A DNA stretch of 64,000 bases from Yponomeuta sedellus. Its lineage: Eukaryota; Arthropoda; Insecta; Lepidoptera; Yponomeutidae. Numbering within the stretch: position 1 is the stretch's first letter; every line of letters starts with the position of its first letter. The stretch covers positions 14,114,201-14,178,200 of the forward strand of contig OW203732.1 in the NCBI GenBank assembly GCA_934045075.1, read 5' to 3'. Position numbers and translations under genes: made by a program. Positions 20,894 through 31,100 of this stretch are shown piece by piece. Below the pieces are notes generated by a model. That model did not search any database and was not told the origin of the DNA. It saw only the letters and a list, made by a program, of their open reading frames with translations.

Positions 20894-20997
20894 ATCATCA
20901 TCAACCCATTCATTATGTCCCCACCGAGGGGCACGGGTCTATTCCCTGAGGAAGGTATAGACCATACTCCACCACGGGGGCCAAGTCCGGATTGGAT
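20894..20997 (-). mobile_element. 5S-headed SINE, 3' fragment
   Basis: 'gtccccaccgaggggcacgg', 'gtatagaccatactccacca' and 'cgggggccaagtccggattg' match the 3' quarter of the family. Confidence 0.8.
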
Positions 20998-21156
20998 TCT
21001 AGACATACAGGACGAAATACTTATCCTATACATTTTTCCAGGAATTAAGATGTCGAATATAATAATTAAGATGTCGAATACAGATTTATTCGATATGATG
21101 AAAAAGTGATGCTTACAAAATCGTTTGTACCTACTGCCCTGTAACTTTTAACTGGG

Positions 21157-21275
21157 AATAAAAAACCTCAGGTCTTGGATGTTAACCTGTTTGTGATGTC
21201 GTTGTTTCTGGTTCCCACGACACAGGGTACCCTAGTATAGGGCCAAAAGCAATGTATATGCCTGTGTGTAAATGA
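21157..21275 (+). mobile_element. SINE family C, 3' body
   Basis: 'caggtcttggatgttaacct', 'gtttgtgatgtcgttgtttc' and 'cacgacacagggtaccctag' match the body of the complete copy at 53,022-53,215. The tRNA-like head is missing. Confidence 0.7.
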
Positions 21276-21807
21276 TAACTGTTTGGGCCCACGAATCCAT
21301 GCTCGTGAAATTTGGATTGAATACCGCCCATAAGCTGTCTCTATGCATAAAATTGCTGCCTGGAAGAAGAACAAATACACTTTCGCATTTATAATATTAC
21401 ACTTTCACTTAATTTTTATGTAGGTATATGGACAATTTAAACATAAAAAGAAAACTATTTGTTATAATATCCGAATATCATGATGACTACACAGGTATTT
21501 TAACCTAAAAAGATAAATAGTGGTTTTAAAATCCAATAGTACCGTCATACGGCTTAGCGACATTCGCGTTCTTACAAAAGACATCAACGCGGTGCGTGTG
21601 GAGTGTAAGTTCAGATATCGCTACAGAAAAAATGCAGTAATTGAAAATTGTGAAATTACTGACTCAAGGCTTTTGACATATTTGATAATATTTCCTCATA
21701 AAATAATGCACTTCTTGTGAAATAAGATTTACTTCAATATTTTTTATCTGCTAGCGGCATCTAGTGGCAATGACGAGAACTTTCGACGAAAAATTCATTT
21801 GCGCACG

Positions 21808-21872
21808 CCACTGCCTTCGGCCTGGGATGCACAGAAAAGACGTGGTACGAGGGCGTTAAATAGACGCGACGC
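21808..21872 (+). repeat. Dispersed repeat G, fragment
   Basis: 'tgggatgcacagaaaagacg' + tggtacgagggcg matches 63,710-63,840 and, inverted, 22,535-22,615. The element type is unknown. Confidence 0.5.
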
Positions 21873-21942
21873 CTTGTATTAAAATTTTAAAATGGTATAA
21901 TTATTAAAAAAAACAAAAATAACTTAAAATAGACTAAGGACA

Positions 21943-22451
21943 AGTTTCTGAATTGAGAATTTCACTAAGTAAATACTTAAGTAACGTTCTGTCACGCTCG
22001 GTTCTAAGAAATTCGAAGAGACAGCACTTGATATCAACCCTTGTTTGTCCCCACTGCTGGGGCATAAGTCTCTTCCAGCATCGCAGGAAGGTTAGGCTAT
22101 ACTCCACCACGGGGGCCAAGTCCAGGATGGTGGAGGATTGTAAGAGAGTGGCGGACCTTACTGTCAGAAGTTGTCAAGCCGCCCATAAGGCCTCTGACGT
22201 GGCTTAACGACTGGTATTACACGACAGCTGGGACCAACGGCTTAATGTGCCTTGCGAAGCACGGAAGCGCTCGGAAAAAATGCCACTAGCAATAGTCACG
22301 GGACGGTCACCCATCCTGCATCGACCCGCGCCTGTTGTCGCTTAACTGAAGTGATTAATTCCAATCACTCGGTTTAACTAGGCCACGAGCGCTTCCAAAG
22401 ACAGCACTACAGTTAAGTATTTACTTAGCGAAATTCTCAATTCTGAAACTA
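21943..22451. mobile_element. TIR element split by a 5S-headed SINE
   Basis: The left arm 'gaattgagaatttcactaag' + taaatacttaa is inverted at the right end (ttaagtatttacttagcgaa + attctcaattctgaaact). Without the SINE (22,029-22,398 plus one duplicate) the element would be about 130 bp. It is a small foldback MITE used as a target. Confidence 0.7.
22029..22398 (-). mobile_element. 5S-headed SINE, full-length reference copy
   Basis: This 370-bp copy is flanked by a perfect 10-bp target duplication agacagcact (22,019-22,028 and 22,399-22,408). Read 5' to 3' on the minus strand, the head carries AGTTAAGC, a spacer, then GGATGGGTGACCGTCCCGTG. These match box A and box C, with similar spacing, of the internal promoter of eukaryotic 5S rRNA. 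After the head come a unique body (gagcgcttccgtgcttcgca, ccgttggtcccagctgtcgt), a segment ending 'ccccagcagtggggacaaac' and the 3' end aagggttgatatc. It should be transcribed by RNA polymerase III through a type 1 promoter. It has no protein-coding capacity. Confidence 0.85.
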
Positions 22452-22534
22452 GGCCTATGTGAATGTTCGGAGTTGATAGTGGAGTTCGCGCCCTCCCCCC
22501 ATCTTCTCTGTGTGTGTTTCATCCCGAGCCTTGA

Positions 22535-22615
22535 GTACTGAATTGTAAAGAGGACGCATCTTTTCCGCGCCCGTGACCCACGTCCTTTCTATGCTGCCCA
22601 GGACACCTGCCTTTC
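22535..22615 (-). repeat. Dispersed repeat G, fragment
   Basis: 'cacgtcctttctatgctgcc' + cagg is the inverse of the 21,808 fragment. Confidence 0.4.
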
Positions 22616-22707
22616 TAATTCACTCAAAGAAAAATCACAGCATTATTTATTCCTCATCAGTTCCTCTTGTTCCATTGTAAATTTATAGATGGCGCTACGT
22701 ATTACAT

Positions 22708-22918
22708 TAGCTCGAAGTGCTCGTGGCCTAGTCGTACCGAGTGATTGGAATCAATCACTTGAATCGGCTTGATAACTTGTGACAGTAAGTCCCGCCACTG
22801 TCTTACAACCCTCCACCAACCCGGACTTGGCTCCCGTGGTGGAGTATGGCCTAACCTTCCTGCAACGCAGGAAGAGACCCGTGCCCCAGCTGTGGAGACA
22901 TACAGGGTTGGAAATTAC
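22708..22918 (+). mobile_element. 5S-headed SINE with internal deletion
   Basis: The head 'tgctcgtggcctagtcgtac' + cgagtgattggaatcaatcacttga is joined directly to the body at ggcttgataacttgtgacag. This removes box A, box C and about 150 bp. The 5-bp word CTTGA is shared at the two sides of the deletion. Confidence 0.8.
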
Positions 22919-23055
22919 ATTAGCTATAATCGTGACGTCTCTTAATGGGCTCTACAGAGTTATACTAACGGCACCGAGGAAAAACATCATATGTTTTTTT
23001 AGAGATCGCTTTTGCAAAAAGTGTGAACAATATCACAACCATGTAGCATTAACAT

Positions 23056-23140
23056 CGTTATCAACGCTTTGTATGTCCCTACTCCTGAGCACGGGTCTCT
23101 TCCTGCATCACAGTAAGGTTATGCCTTACTCCACGCAAGC
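23056..23140 (-). mobile_element. 5S-headed SINE, 3' fragment
   Basis: The segment gttatcaacgctttgtatgt to 'ggttatgccttactccac' is diverged from the family end. Confidence 0.65.
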
Positions 23141-23276
23141 GCAAATCTCGAGACCGATTTCGCTAATTCTTTTTTTAGAATATTCCTTGAAGGACGAGGA
23201 TTGTTCTTACGGAGAGAAAAATTAAAAAATTAAAGAATCGACTGTTAGGCGGTACGAAGTTCGCTGTGTCAGCTAG
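23141..23276 (+). mobile_element. Helitron-like 3' half
   Basis: The body (tcttacggagagaaaaatta, gaatcgactgttaggcggta) ends cgaagttcgctgtgtcagCTAG|T. It is shared with 41,515-41,675 and, inverted, with 33,477-33,632. Confidence 0.65.
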
Positions 23277-23696
23277 TCTGTAATAAAATTGGTACAAAAT
23301 TTTAATTAAACTACTATAGAACCAATCAAAGTGATTTCAAGTTTTACTTCAAGACATAAAAGTTAACTTGAATGCGGTATCTTAACAAAAGGTGCTTGTC
23401 CTCGACCGTAAAACGTACGTAAAGATCCGCGGATCCAGCTAAGGAATGCGCCTCTTCACTACACAACGACATATCTACCCTTGACATTTACGCCTAGGTA
23501 CTAATTTGAGAAGCAATACAAATACGAATAAATCGAAGAAAAAAATATGTTTTGCAAAAACACAGGGCAACGAAACGTGTAGCAACAACGCCACCGCCAA
23601 TGATTTTCTTACGTCAAGGGAGTATTTAATGTTTTGGACAAGAATTTTTGTAAAACGTGTTCGGTCAGTTCAGTAAATTTCTTGCTTTAAGGTGGT

Positions 23697-23835
23697 TCGG
23701 GGTGCTTACTAGCGCCACCAATGGAATAAAAATCATTACTTGTATTATAGTACGTTTTTAGCTAAAAGTGAACACGAGAAATCTTAACAACTGTGACAAC
23801 TATTTTTAGAACTTACTGTCTAGAACCTAGGATCA
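23697..23835 (+). repeat. End fragment of the 18,951-type TIR element
   Basis: 'gtgcttactagcgccaccaa' + tgg and the following ~110 bp align with the left end of 18,951-19,325. Confidence 0.55.
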
Positions 23836-24434
23836 ACAATTGAAACAATTTGCTCAGACAAATGAATATGATTGTTTTACTTTATTGCACACGAAACATT
23901 AAATAGAACATGTACAAAGGCGAGCTTATCTCTGTAAGAGATGTCTTCCAGCAAACCTTGGAGAGTCGGAGCAGCAGTAAGAAACGGGTCTATATACGTG
24001 TACAAAATAAAATACATAGACTGCAAAAATCCTTAACAATAACCTAACCAGAAATAATACACTACATAGTAAGGCATAAATAAATATAAAGCTCAAAGTT
24101 ATGATAGAGATAAATAGTGCTCTTCATTCGTGTTGTAATAATTATCAGAGAATGGAAATGTGTTTTAGGGTGCTCCGGCCAGCGTGTTTATTTCTAGTGA
24201 CAGAGAAAAATATTATCACTTTTCCGACTTTTTAACCGACAAAATAAGCAAAATCAAAAAATTATAAATAAATCGCTTTTTTTAATTGGTTAACTTATTA
24301 GTTAAGTGCAGGAAAAAACCGTTATTTACATCAGTTTAGAAGCTTAATAAAGGAGTATTTTTTTTAAGACTCCGAGTAAAAGATCGTGCGTTTTGATAAT
24401 TAAGTTCACCCAGTATCAATTGAGATTAGACCCC
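23836..24434. other. Unassigned
   Basis: AT-rich, with nothing recognised. Confidence 0.35.
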
Positions 24435-24652
24435 TTTCGATTGCAACCCTGTATGTTCCCACTGCTGAAGCACGGGTCTCTTCCTGCATTGCAGGAAGGT
24501 TAAGCTATACTCCACCACGGGGGCCAAGTCCAGGTTTGTAAGACAGTGGCGGGCCTTACTGTCAGAAGTTATCAAGGCGCCCATAGGCCTCTGACATGGT
24601 TTAACGACTGCCATTACATGACAGCTGACATCCACGTGCCTTCCGAAGCACA
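24435..24652 (-). mobile_element. 5S-headed SINE, 5' truncated
   Basis: It runs from 'tgcaaccctgtatgttccca' through 'gccataggcctctgacatgg' to 'cacgtgccttccgaagcac', with small deletions relative to 22,029-22,398. Confidence 0.8.
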
Positions 24653-24799
24653 AAGAACCCCTTTAAATGTAACTAATGTTCATTTATATTTTCTTATTTA
24701 CTACGATATACACACTAAAATAAATAAAATGCTAATTAGTATTGAGCGTGCAAATTGTATAATTGCTTACTAATACAAAAGAGGATAATTATAAAAGAC

Positions 24800-24985
24800 G
24801 GCATCTGAGGCACAGAGGTAGCGCTCTGCCTACCATGCGAGAGGTCACGGGTTCGATCCCCAGCTGAGGACAAAAGAAAACCAGGTCTTGTATGTTTACA
24901 TGTTTGTGAAGTAGCTGTTTCTGGTACCCACGACAAAGGGTTTCCTAGTGTGGGGCCAGAAGCAATGTGAGTGCCAGTATGTAAT
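24800..24985 (+). mobile_element. SINE family C (tRNA-headed)
   Basis: The head 'gcacagaggtagcgctctgc' + ctaccatgcgagaggtc, the B box gggttcgatcccc, the body aggtcttgtatgtttacatg and 'ggtttcctagtgtggggcca', and the tail 'taatgttatgttataataa' are present. Complete copies at 53,022 and 57,203 end in the same atgttatgttata. Confidence 0.8.
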
Positions 24986-25063
24986 GTTATGTTATAATAA
25001 TAATCAATTATTTATTTTTCCAAATTTTGTCTCGAGTTCGGCTTTATAGTTTTTTCATCCGGT

Positions 25064-25107
25064 AAATTTTATGTCACTTAGTGACATAAAATTAACCGGA
25101 TTTATGA
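25064..25107. repeat. Palindrome, about 43 bp
   Basis: The arm TCCGGTAAATTTTATGTCAC and its inverse GTGACATAAAATTAACCGGA meet at 'ttagtgac' with one unpaired base. Confidence 0.8.
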
Positions 25108-25922
25108 AAAGCCTCTCTGTCTTGCACGCGTACGACTAAAGAAACTGACAAAAACATTATAAATCAAAACATGTTAGCAGATCCGGCAACCTCCGGAATG
25201 TTACACTGCGAACACAATTCGTAGAGCTATGTAAATAAGAATTTCGATACCTACATGTCATGTGACCGAATGTTGTCATAAGCCATTGAATAACATCGGG
25301 TCACACCATTGCCTCCAAATTACGTACTACGAAGACGCGTTAAAATTTGCCACACATAATTTCCAGAAGTCGTAGTTATTTCCTGCTGTGTGGTGTCGGC
25401 CTAGAGAATAGCACCAACCCGAATTCTTCCTTCGCAAAAGGCGACTAAGGGACACAAACCGGGGGGTGGGCAGCAGCGCCCCTGTATGGGGATTATGGGC
25501 ATTATCCCCATGGGGATTATGGACATAACTTGCACACAACAAAATTACTTGTCCTGCGCGTCCAGTAGATATTTCGTTTTTGCACAAAGTTAAAGAAGTG
25601 AAACGTTACGTAATCCGGCGCTGGGTCTCAAACTAGAATATGCAGTGCCCAAAAGAAATTAAAGCTTAGCCTTCCTGAACTCATAGAAACTAGATTTAGT
25701 GATCTGATTCTTATCTCTTATAAGCAGTAAAAGCACTGTACAATTAAATAATTTTTTGAAATTAAAAAAATATATTTACAAACTGTGACATGACATGAAA
25801 TGACATGAAATTTAAAAAAAAATTGAACTTTAATATGGTGGTTCAGGAAAAAATATTATTATTTGTTTGTTAGTTTTTGACACTTTATTGCATTAAATAC
25901 AAAACTTAAAAAACAGGACTAA
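25108..25922. other. Unassigned
   Basis: No supported element. A local direct/inverted 'ccccatggggattatggaca' motif lies near 25,485-25,525 and a tandem 'tgacatgaaa' near 25,790. Confidence 0.35.
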
Positions 25923-25923
25923 C

Positions 25924-26088
25924 TTATACTATGAACAAAAAATTCTTCCAGGCAGCCTTAAAGCTCTTGATGCTTCCAGCTCTTATAGCCAAATCGTAGT
26001 ATTTAACCATGTCTGTTATAATGCTACGGCAGTTAACGTCTAATACTGGAATATCGCAGCTCACAGTTGAATTTCCGCCCAACTTTAT
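25924..26088 (-). pseudogene. C-terminal ORF remnant, unrecognised
   Basis: The frame reads LGGNSTVSCDIPVLDVNC then RSIITDMVKYYDLAIRAGSI and KSFKAAWKNFLFIV, with a stop at 25,926-25,924. An AATAAA follows near 25,885. Upstream the frame is broken by a stop at 26,091-26,089. The amino-acid composition looks coding and the layout fits the 3' end of a mobile-element gene or an exon. I cannot name the family. Confidence 0.35.
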
Positions 26089-26220
26089 CTAAAACCTTAT
26101 CAACAGAAGCAGATTTTAAATTCTGTTATTTATGTTTTTCATGCAAGCGTCCAAAGGTATGACATTTTTGTTTCTTAAATTTAAGGATGCGAAAACCTTC
26201 TTACATTTCCTCAGCTTATT

Positions 26221-26395
26221 TAAAAACCTATTTAGAGGCTAAAAATTTCACCCATGCCGGGATTCGAACCCGCGACCTCTGGCTATCCGTGCCAGCGCTC
26301 TTTCCAACTGAGCTAATGGGCGACTCACCGGCATCAGTGAAATTTCAGACCTCTTAACAACATTCTCTGTATTACGTACAGTATTTTCTCAGCTC
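26221..26395 (-). mobile_element. SINE family B
   Basis: The minus strand shows the B box gggttcgaatccc, the A-box region tagctcagttgga and the 5' segment 'gtacgtaatacagagaatgt', ending 'gcctctaaataggttttta'. Confidence 0.85.
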
Positions 26396-26964
26396 TTCTA
26401 CCAATTTCAGTTTATACATTGATAGGTCAATACAGTTTAGTATTTGCGCAATCTTCAACCTCCAGAATTCCGACAAAAGAATTTATCGCTCGTGCTAGTT
26501 AGTGTATGCAAAGTATGCTAACAATCTAGCTTTACAAAGCTATTGGCAGTTTGACCCGGGTATCATGATATTGGCCCAGCCTTGACATTTCGCGGAGGAC
26601 GATCCTGTGACTGTTCGACGGAGAGTCGTATTGTATACTGTGCCAACGTTGTCGGCGGTCGTTTCTAAACTTTATTGTAAAGGCATCTAGATCGTTTCTC
26701 CGTTGAAAGAAGGAACGAGATTTTCTTCAAGTGGCTTCCGTGTGCTGGCTTAGTTGTTTGCTCTGTTTCGTCTATAAGATAAGATAAGAATATTCTTAAT
26801 TGTACACTGGAAAAACAACAAATACAAAACAATTGCAAATATACATAGTACAATTGTATAAATTCTATAAATTTTCGTTCACTTTTTTGCTGTAGGCCTT
26901 TAATGTAAACGTGGTCAATCTCCGGTTTCTCTTACAGTAACAATCTGTTAATCTACTCTCAGTT
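26396..26964. other. Unassigned, with one LINE-tail fragment
   Basis: At 26,775-26,835 'gataagaatattcttaattg' + tacac resembles an inverted LINE tail. Nothing else is recognised. Confidence 0.35.
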
Positions 26965-27236
26965 ATATTCTTTTTATTGCACTAACCCGTGCTAAGGACA
27001 ATTTTTTAAAAACCTATTTAGAGGCTAAAATTCCACCTATGCCGGAACTCGAACCCGCGACCTCTGACTAACCGTACCAGCGCTCTTCCAACTGAGCTAA
27101 TGGGCGACTACCGGCGTCAGTGAAACTTCGAACCTCTTTACAATGATCTCTGTATTACGTACAGGCAGCGATATCTGGCTGAAGTAATTTGCATCACTTG
27201 CAACCCCGATCACCTACTTTGCAGTTCGGTTCTCTC
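26965..27236 (-). mobile_element. SINE family B, long copy
   Basis: The copy includes the 3' terminal 'cacgggttagtgcaataaaa', the tRNA-like unit and the 5' extension 'ggcagcgatatctggctgaa' (inverse) up to gcaaagtaggtga.. of the family start. It is one of the longest monomers here. Confidence 0.85.
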
Positions 27237-27334
27237 AGTTGTTTTTTTTTGTGTGTACTTCGACCATCTGACAATATTATGAACAGCCTCTAAATAAGTG
27301 TTTAAAGTTATGAACAGTATATATACAGATTTAA

Positions 27335-27420
27335 TAATGGCCGATGGAATTTTTACCTCCTAACGAGGAGGTAAAAATTCCATTTACATTACATTTCAGG
27401 AGGTAAAATGACATCGGTCA
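27335..27420. repeat. Nested foldback with a perfect 16-bp stem
   Basis: GGAATTTTTACCTCCT (27,346-27,361), loop aacg, AGGAGGTAAAAATTCC (27,366-27,381). The outer arms ggccgatg and the downstream aggaggtaaaatgacatcgg repeat the same words, so alternative pairings exist. Confidence 0.85.
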
Positions 27421-27574
27421 ATATTGTGCAAAAAAGTGGTTGTTTTTGTCTATTAAACGTTGAAGTACCCCTCTTGGAAGGTTAGCTTTTATTTAAAAAA
27501 GTGGCTTTTGTATGTGGGTGTGATTTTCTTAGTCCAATGCTTTATCAATTAATAAGTTTCATAAGTTCACTCGT

Positions 27575-27860
27575 GGCGAAGCGCTCGTGGCCTAGCTGAA
27601 CTGAGTCATTGGAATCAATCACTTGAGTTAAGCAACAACAGGCACGGTCAGGTGCAGGATGGGTGACCGTCCCGTGACTGCCGCTAGTGGCATTTTTTCC
27701 GAGCGCTTCCGTGCTTCGCAAGGCAAGTTAAGCCGTTGGTGTCGGCTGTCAGAGGCCTTAAGGGCGGCTTGATAACTTCTGACAGTAAGGCTCGCCACTG
27801 TCTTACAATCTTCCACCAACGCGGACTTAGCCCCCGTAGTGAAATATGGCCTAATCAGTA
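27575..27860 (+). mobile_element. 5S-headed SINE with intact head
   Basis: The head 'gcgctcgtggcctagctgaa' is followed by gagttaagcaac and 'gcaggatgggtgaccgtccc', the clearest match to the 5S rRNA internal promoter. The body lacks about 30 bp after 'gtcggctgtc', and the 3' end is truncated after 'gaaatatggcctaatc'. Confidence 0.85.
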
Positions 27861-29504
27861 TTTTAATACGAGCCAAATAAATAACAGTGACGGCCCCAAG
27901 CGAGAATAAAACTTACTACGTCTTGCATAGTTTTCAAATGTCTTACAAACGACCACCAAGACGGTCAATAGATAATAGAATATATTTCATTCGAATAATA
28001 ACAAAACTATGGGTGTAAATCCACAAGATGCGTTCTGAAGACGAGATACTACCCGAGCGTGCATAAAGTGTTGGCCGCTGTTAGCACCGCAACCGACGGA
28101 TTTGATTCGGAAATTGTCCTAAATTGCTCATAAAACATAGTGCTTGTTTACATGACGCCCACTGCTACTGAAGTTAGGACGCGTGAGGAGACACTTTTTA
28201 AAGGAGTCTTGTATGGAAGTATTTAGAAAACTACTTCGCCGTTTCTGTAGTAGCTGTTTTAATAAAAGATGAAACTGACAGCTCCACGACACACCACATC
28301 CGCTGCGACACAGAAATGGTTGAAAGACAATAGTAAAAACTAGAATCTTGAATCTTTATCTAGATTTCATATATAAATTGCTATCTAGATTTCTTGGTTT
28401 TGATGCGCTACATAAAGGCAAAGAGGTACATAGAGGACAAATTATATAAAATTAAGATTTGGCTACACTATACGATGTATGCGAATAAATGTATTTATGT
28501 GCCAAACAAAGATTATTCTATTCTACTCTATTTGATTAAATTTTTAACATAAAAGTATACCTATACCGAAGCATATCTTCCACTGTCATCACTCGGTTAG
28601 TAAACATACATACGTCATCAATGTCTTAACACATAGTAGTAACAAGGTGGGAGTAAATGTAAATGGGCCTACACCGCATACCAAACCTATTGCGTGAATT
28701 GCTGAGGACGCAAAAACTATTATTATTTAAGCACATGCCCAAGGAGGGCAGCTCCGCTTCATAATAATAGTGTAATCGGTCATTAAGGCCTTGGAGTAAA
28801 GTGAGTTCATCAACAGGAGGCTTGAGCGGTCATGATGACAAATTTATTTTAAGGGGCAGTTTCAATAAAAACACAGATGCACATATTTGTCTCCTACAAT
28901 TTATTTCAGTGTATGTATATTTTCGATTAGTGATTTATTTAGTCCTTACGTAAAGATTATTTCCACACATAAGTCTCAAAGCAACGCCTCAGATCACATT
29001 TGTCTTTATAAAGTACAAAGTATCTTAGAAAAGAAGCCTTAAATATGCATTTTTTATTCAAGTTACGGAATCTTAAAAGCAATTAAACGAAAAAATCCTG
29101 ATTCCGTCACTGTGATGCAGCATACCAAATTTTAAATGATAGAGCATTAGCTTGGTGAAGCTTGAAATTAATGCTTTTTGTTTCCACGCTGATTCACAAA
29201 TGACGATGATGCTGATAATATACTTATGATGCTGATATACAAGGTGACGTCATCGTACATTTAACAATGGGGCGACTGTCATATATGAGAGACAAGGCAG
29301 CAGAGCATTCGAAGTTTGTCATGTCTACCAATGAAACTTTTTTAGGGTAAGAAAGCTAGACATAGTCTTAAGAGGTAGAGTAAGAGATAGACATAGTCAA
29401 CCTTATAATGCTTTTTATAAGTGAAGGACCAGAAAAAAAGTACTTGAAACCAGTGAGATAATTAATATTTATGATCCGAATAAGGTCTTATATTCTTTTT
29501 GTAG
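27861..29504. other. Unassigned 1.6 kb
   Basis: No exon, RNA gene or known repeat is supported. Confidence 0.4.
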
Positions 29505-29640
29505 CACTAACTCGTGCTAAGGACCATTTTAAAAACCTATTTAGAGGTTAAAAATTCCACCCATGCCGGGACTCGAACCCGCGACCACTGGCTAACCGTG
29601 CCAGCGCTCTCCCAACTGATTACTTCAGCCAGAGTGTATT
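29505..29640 (-). mobile_element. SINE family B, diverged
   Basis: The minus strand carries gcgggttcgagtcccggcat between an A-box remnant and the 3' end with 'tagcacgagttagtgcta'. The tRNA-like A box is partly lost. Confidence 0.75.
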
Positions 29641-29764
29641 CACTCGCCACTTGTAATTGTTTTGAAAACGTCGATTATTTAAAAGTAAAAATACTACTGT
29701 TCGATTTCAAATTTCTCTCCGCATTTTTTTTGAGAGCTAATTCAAATTTCTAAAAATTAAAAAT

Positions 29765-29896
29765 CAGCTCAAAGGGATACAGTTTTCATCGCCGGAAGAC
29801 GCGCTAGCAGCGTTTGAGAAGGCCGTGGAAGAGGTGTCTGCGGAGGACAGGAAAAAATGTTTTGAAAATTGGCTCAGACGCATGAAACTCGTATAG
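29765..29896 (+). pseudogene. Mariner-type transposase, C-terminal fragment
   Basis: The frame encodes LKGIQFSSPEDALAAFEKAV then EEVSAEDRKKCFENWLRRM and KLV with a stop. The 'LKG..F.S.E.......AVE.....D..KCFENW..R' pattern is the C-terminus of mariner transposases. Upstream is lost beside a SINE. Downstream, 'ctcaaaacttttcgagtgtc' near 29,965 may be the 3' terminal repeat. Confidence 0.6.
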
Positions 29897-30000
29897 CCTC
29901 TATACGTGGAAAGTTCTTTGAGAAGAGTTAATAAAATTATTTCTTAATAGAAGTTAGTTTTTTTTGCTTCTCAAAACTTTTCGAGTGTCCCACGTATGTT

Positions 30001-30060
30001 ATGTTATGGTAGATAGATAGAAAACTTTATTCTTTTCCACTTCTGAAAACTTGCACGCAT
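30001..30060 (-). mobile_element. LINE 3' tail
   Basis: 'gatagatagaaaactttatt' + cttttccac is an inverted tail of the 'ataaagtt..(tatc)n' type. Confidence 0.4.
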
Positions 30061-30175
30061 GTTGCTACTGCAAAACCAGAAAATATATATTTCTACAAAT
30101 AATACAGGTCTCAGTTGATATGTAGGTAAACCTAGCCTCGTAATTCTTATATCTAGTAAACTTTAAGTATCGTGA

Positions 30176-30716
30176 TGTTAAACCTAACTGCAAAGTAAGT
30201 AGTCGGGGCTGTAAGTAATGCAATTTGCTTAAGTCAGATGTCGCTGCCTGTACGTAATACAGAGAATATTGTAAAGAGGTTCGAAATTTCACTGATGCCG
30301 TGAGTCGCCCATTGGCTCAATTGGTAGAGCGCTGGTACGAATAGCCAGAGGTTGCGGGTTCGAATCCCGGCATGGGTGAAATTTTTAGCCTCTAAATAGG
30401 TTTTTAAATTTGTTCCTTAGCACGGGTTAGTGCATTAAAAATAAAAATAGTGTAATCATGTGGGTACAGTGATATCGTTCCGATGTTAAACCTAACTGCA
30501 AAGTAGGTAGTCGGGGCTGTAAGTAATGCAATTTGCTTAAGTCAGATGTCGCTGCCTGTACGTAATACAGAGAATATTGTAAAGAGGTTCGAAATTTCAC
30601 TGATGCCGTGAGTCGCCCATTGGCTCAATTGGTAGAGCGCTGGTACGGATAGCCAGAGGTTGCGGGTTCGAATCCCGGCATGGGTGAAATTTTTAGCCTC
30701 TAAATAGGTTTTTAAA
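30176..30716 (+). mobile_element. SINE family B head-to-tail dimer
   Basis: Two copies with a period of 308 bp (B boxes at 30,358 and 30,666) are joined as '..gcattaaaaataaaaatag' + tgtaatcatgtgggtacagtgatatcg.. + ttccgatgttaaacctaact. A single 14-bp duplication, tttaagtatcgtga, flanks the whole (30,162-30,175 and 30,717-30,730). There is none at the junction, so the dimer inserted as one unit. The second unit stops at 'taggtttttaaa'. Both units keep A- and B-box sequences. Confidence 0.9.
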
Positions 30717-30791
30717 TTTAAGTATCGTGACCGATATCTGATTTAGGATCAGTTGAGAATAACAAAATTTTTGTTTATTGTACACCGAAAT

Positions 30792-30865
30792 TCATCATCA
30801 GTCAGTCCACCGCTGGATGTAGCTCCAAAGATACGCCACTAAGCTAGATCTTCGGCTCTTCCGTT
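30792..30865 (-). mobile_element. LINE 3'-end fragment
   Basis: 'atcatcagtcagtccaccgc' + tggatgtagctcc is a diverged inverted LINE end of the type at 18,759. Confidence 0.45.
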
Positions 30866-31024
30866 CCAGATAATGAACACGGAAATGACATAAACAAAAC
30901 TAAAGGAAAGGTACCTTAGTTCTGTTTATGTCTAACAATATAATATATTTTATTTGTTAAACTTATTACTAGTATCTTTTAATGACGCGCGATGCACATA
31001 ATTTTTTTTTTATATTTATGATTG

Positions 31025-31100
31025 GGAATAAGGTTACTTACGTTTTACCTAATAAATAATCACGATTAGATACGTTTAAAATGTAACATTATCAATAAAA
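31025..31100 (+). mobile_element. Z-type inverted-repeat element, end fragment
   Basis: 'cgttttacctaataaataat' + cacgattagatacg matches the right end of 36,878-37,012. Confidence 0.5.

Noticed and set aside
22779..23225. 148-codon plus-strand frame
   Set aside because: It spans a 5S-SINE, a second SINE fragment and a Helitron-like piece; a repeat artefact.
27575..27700. 5S rRNA gene
   Set aside because: Only the internal-promoter region resembles 5S; the rest is SINE body, and there is no 5S 3' end or terminator.
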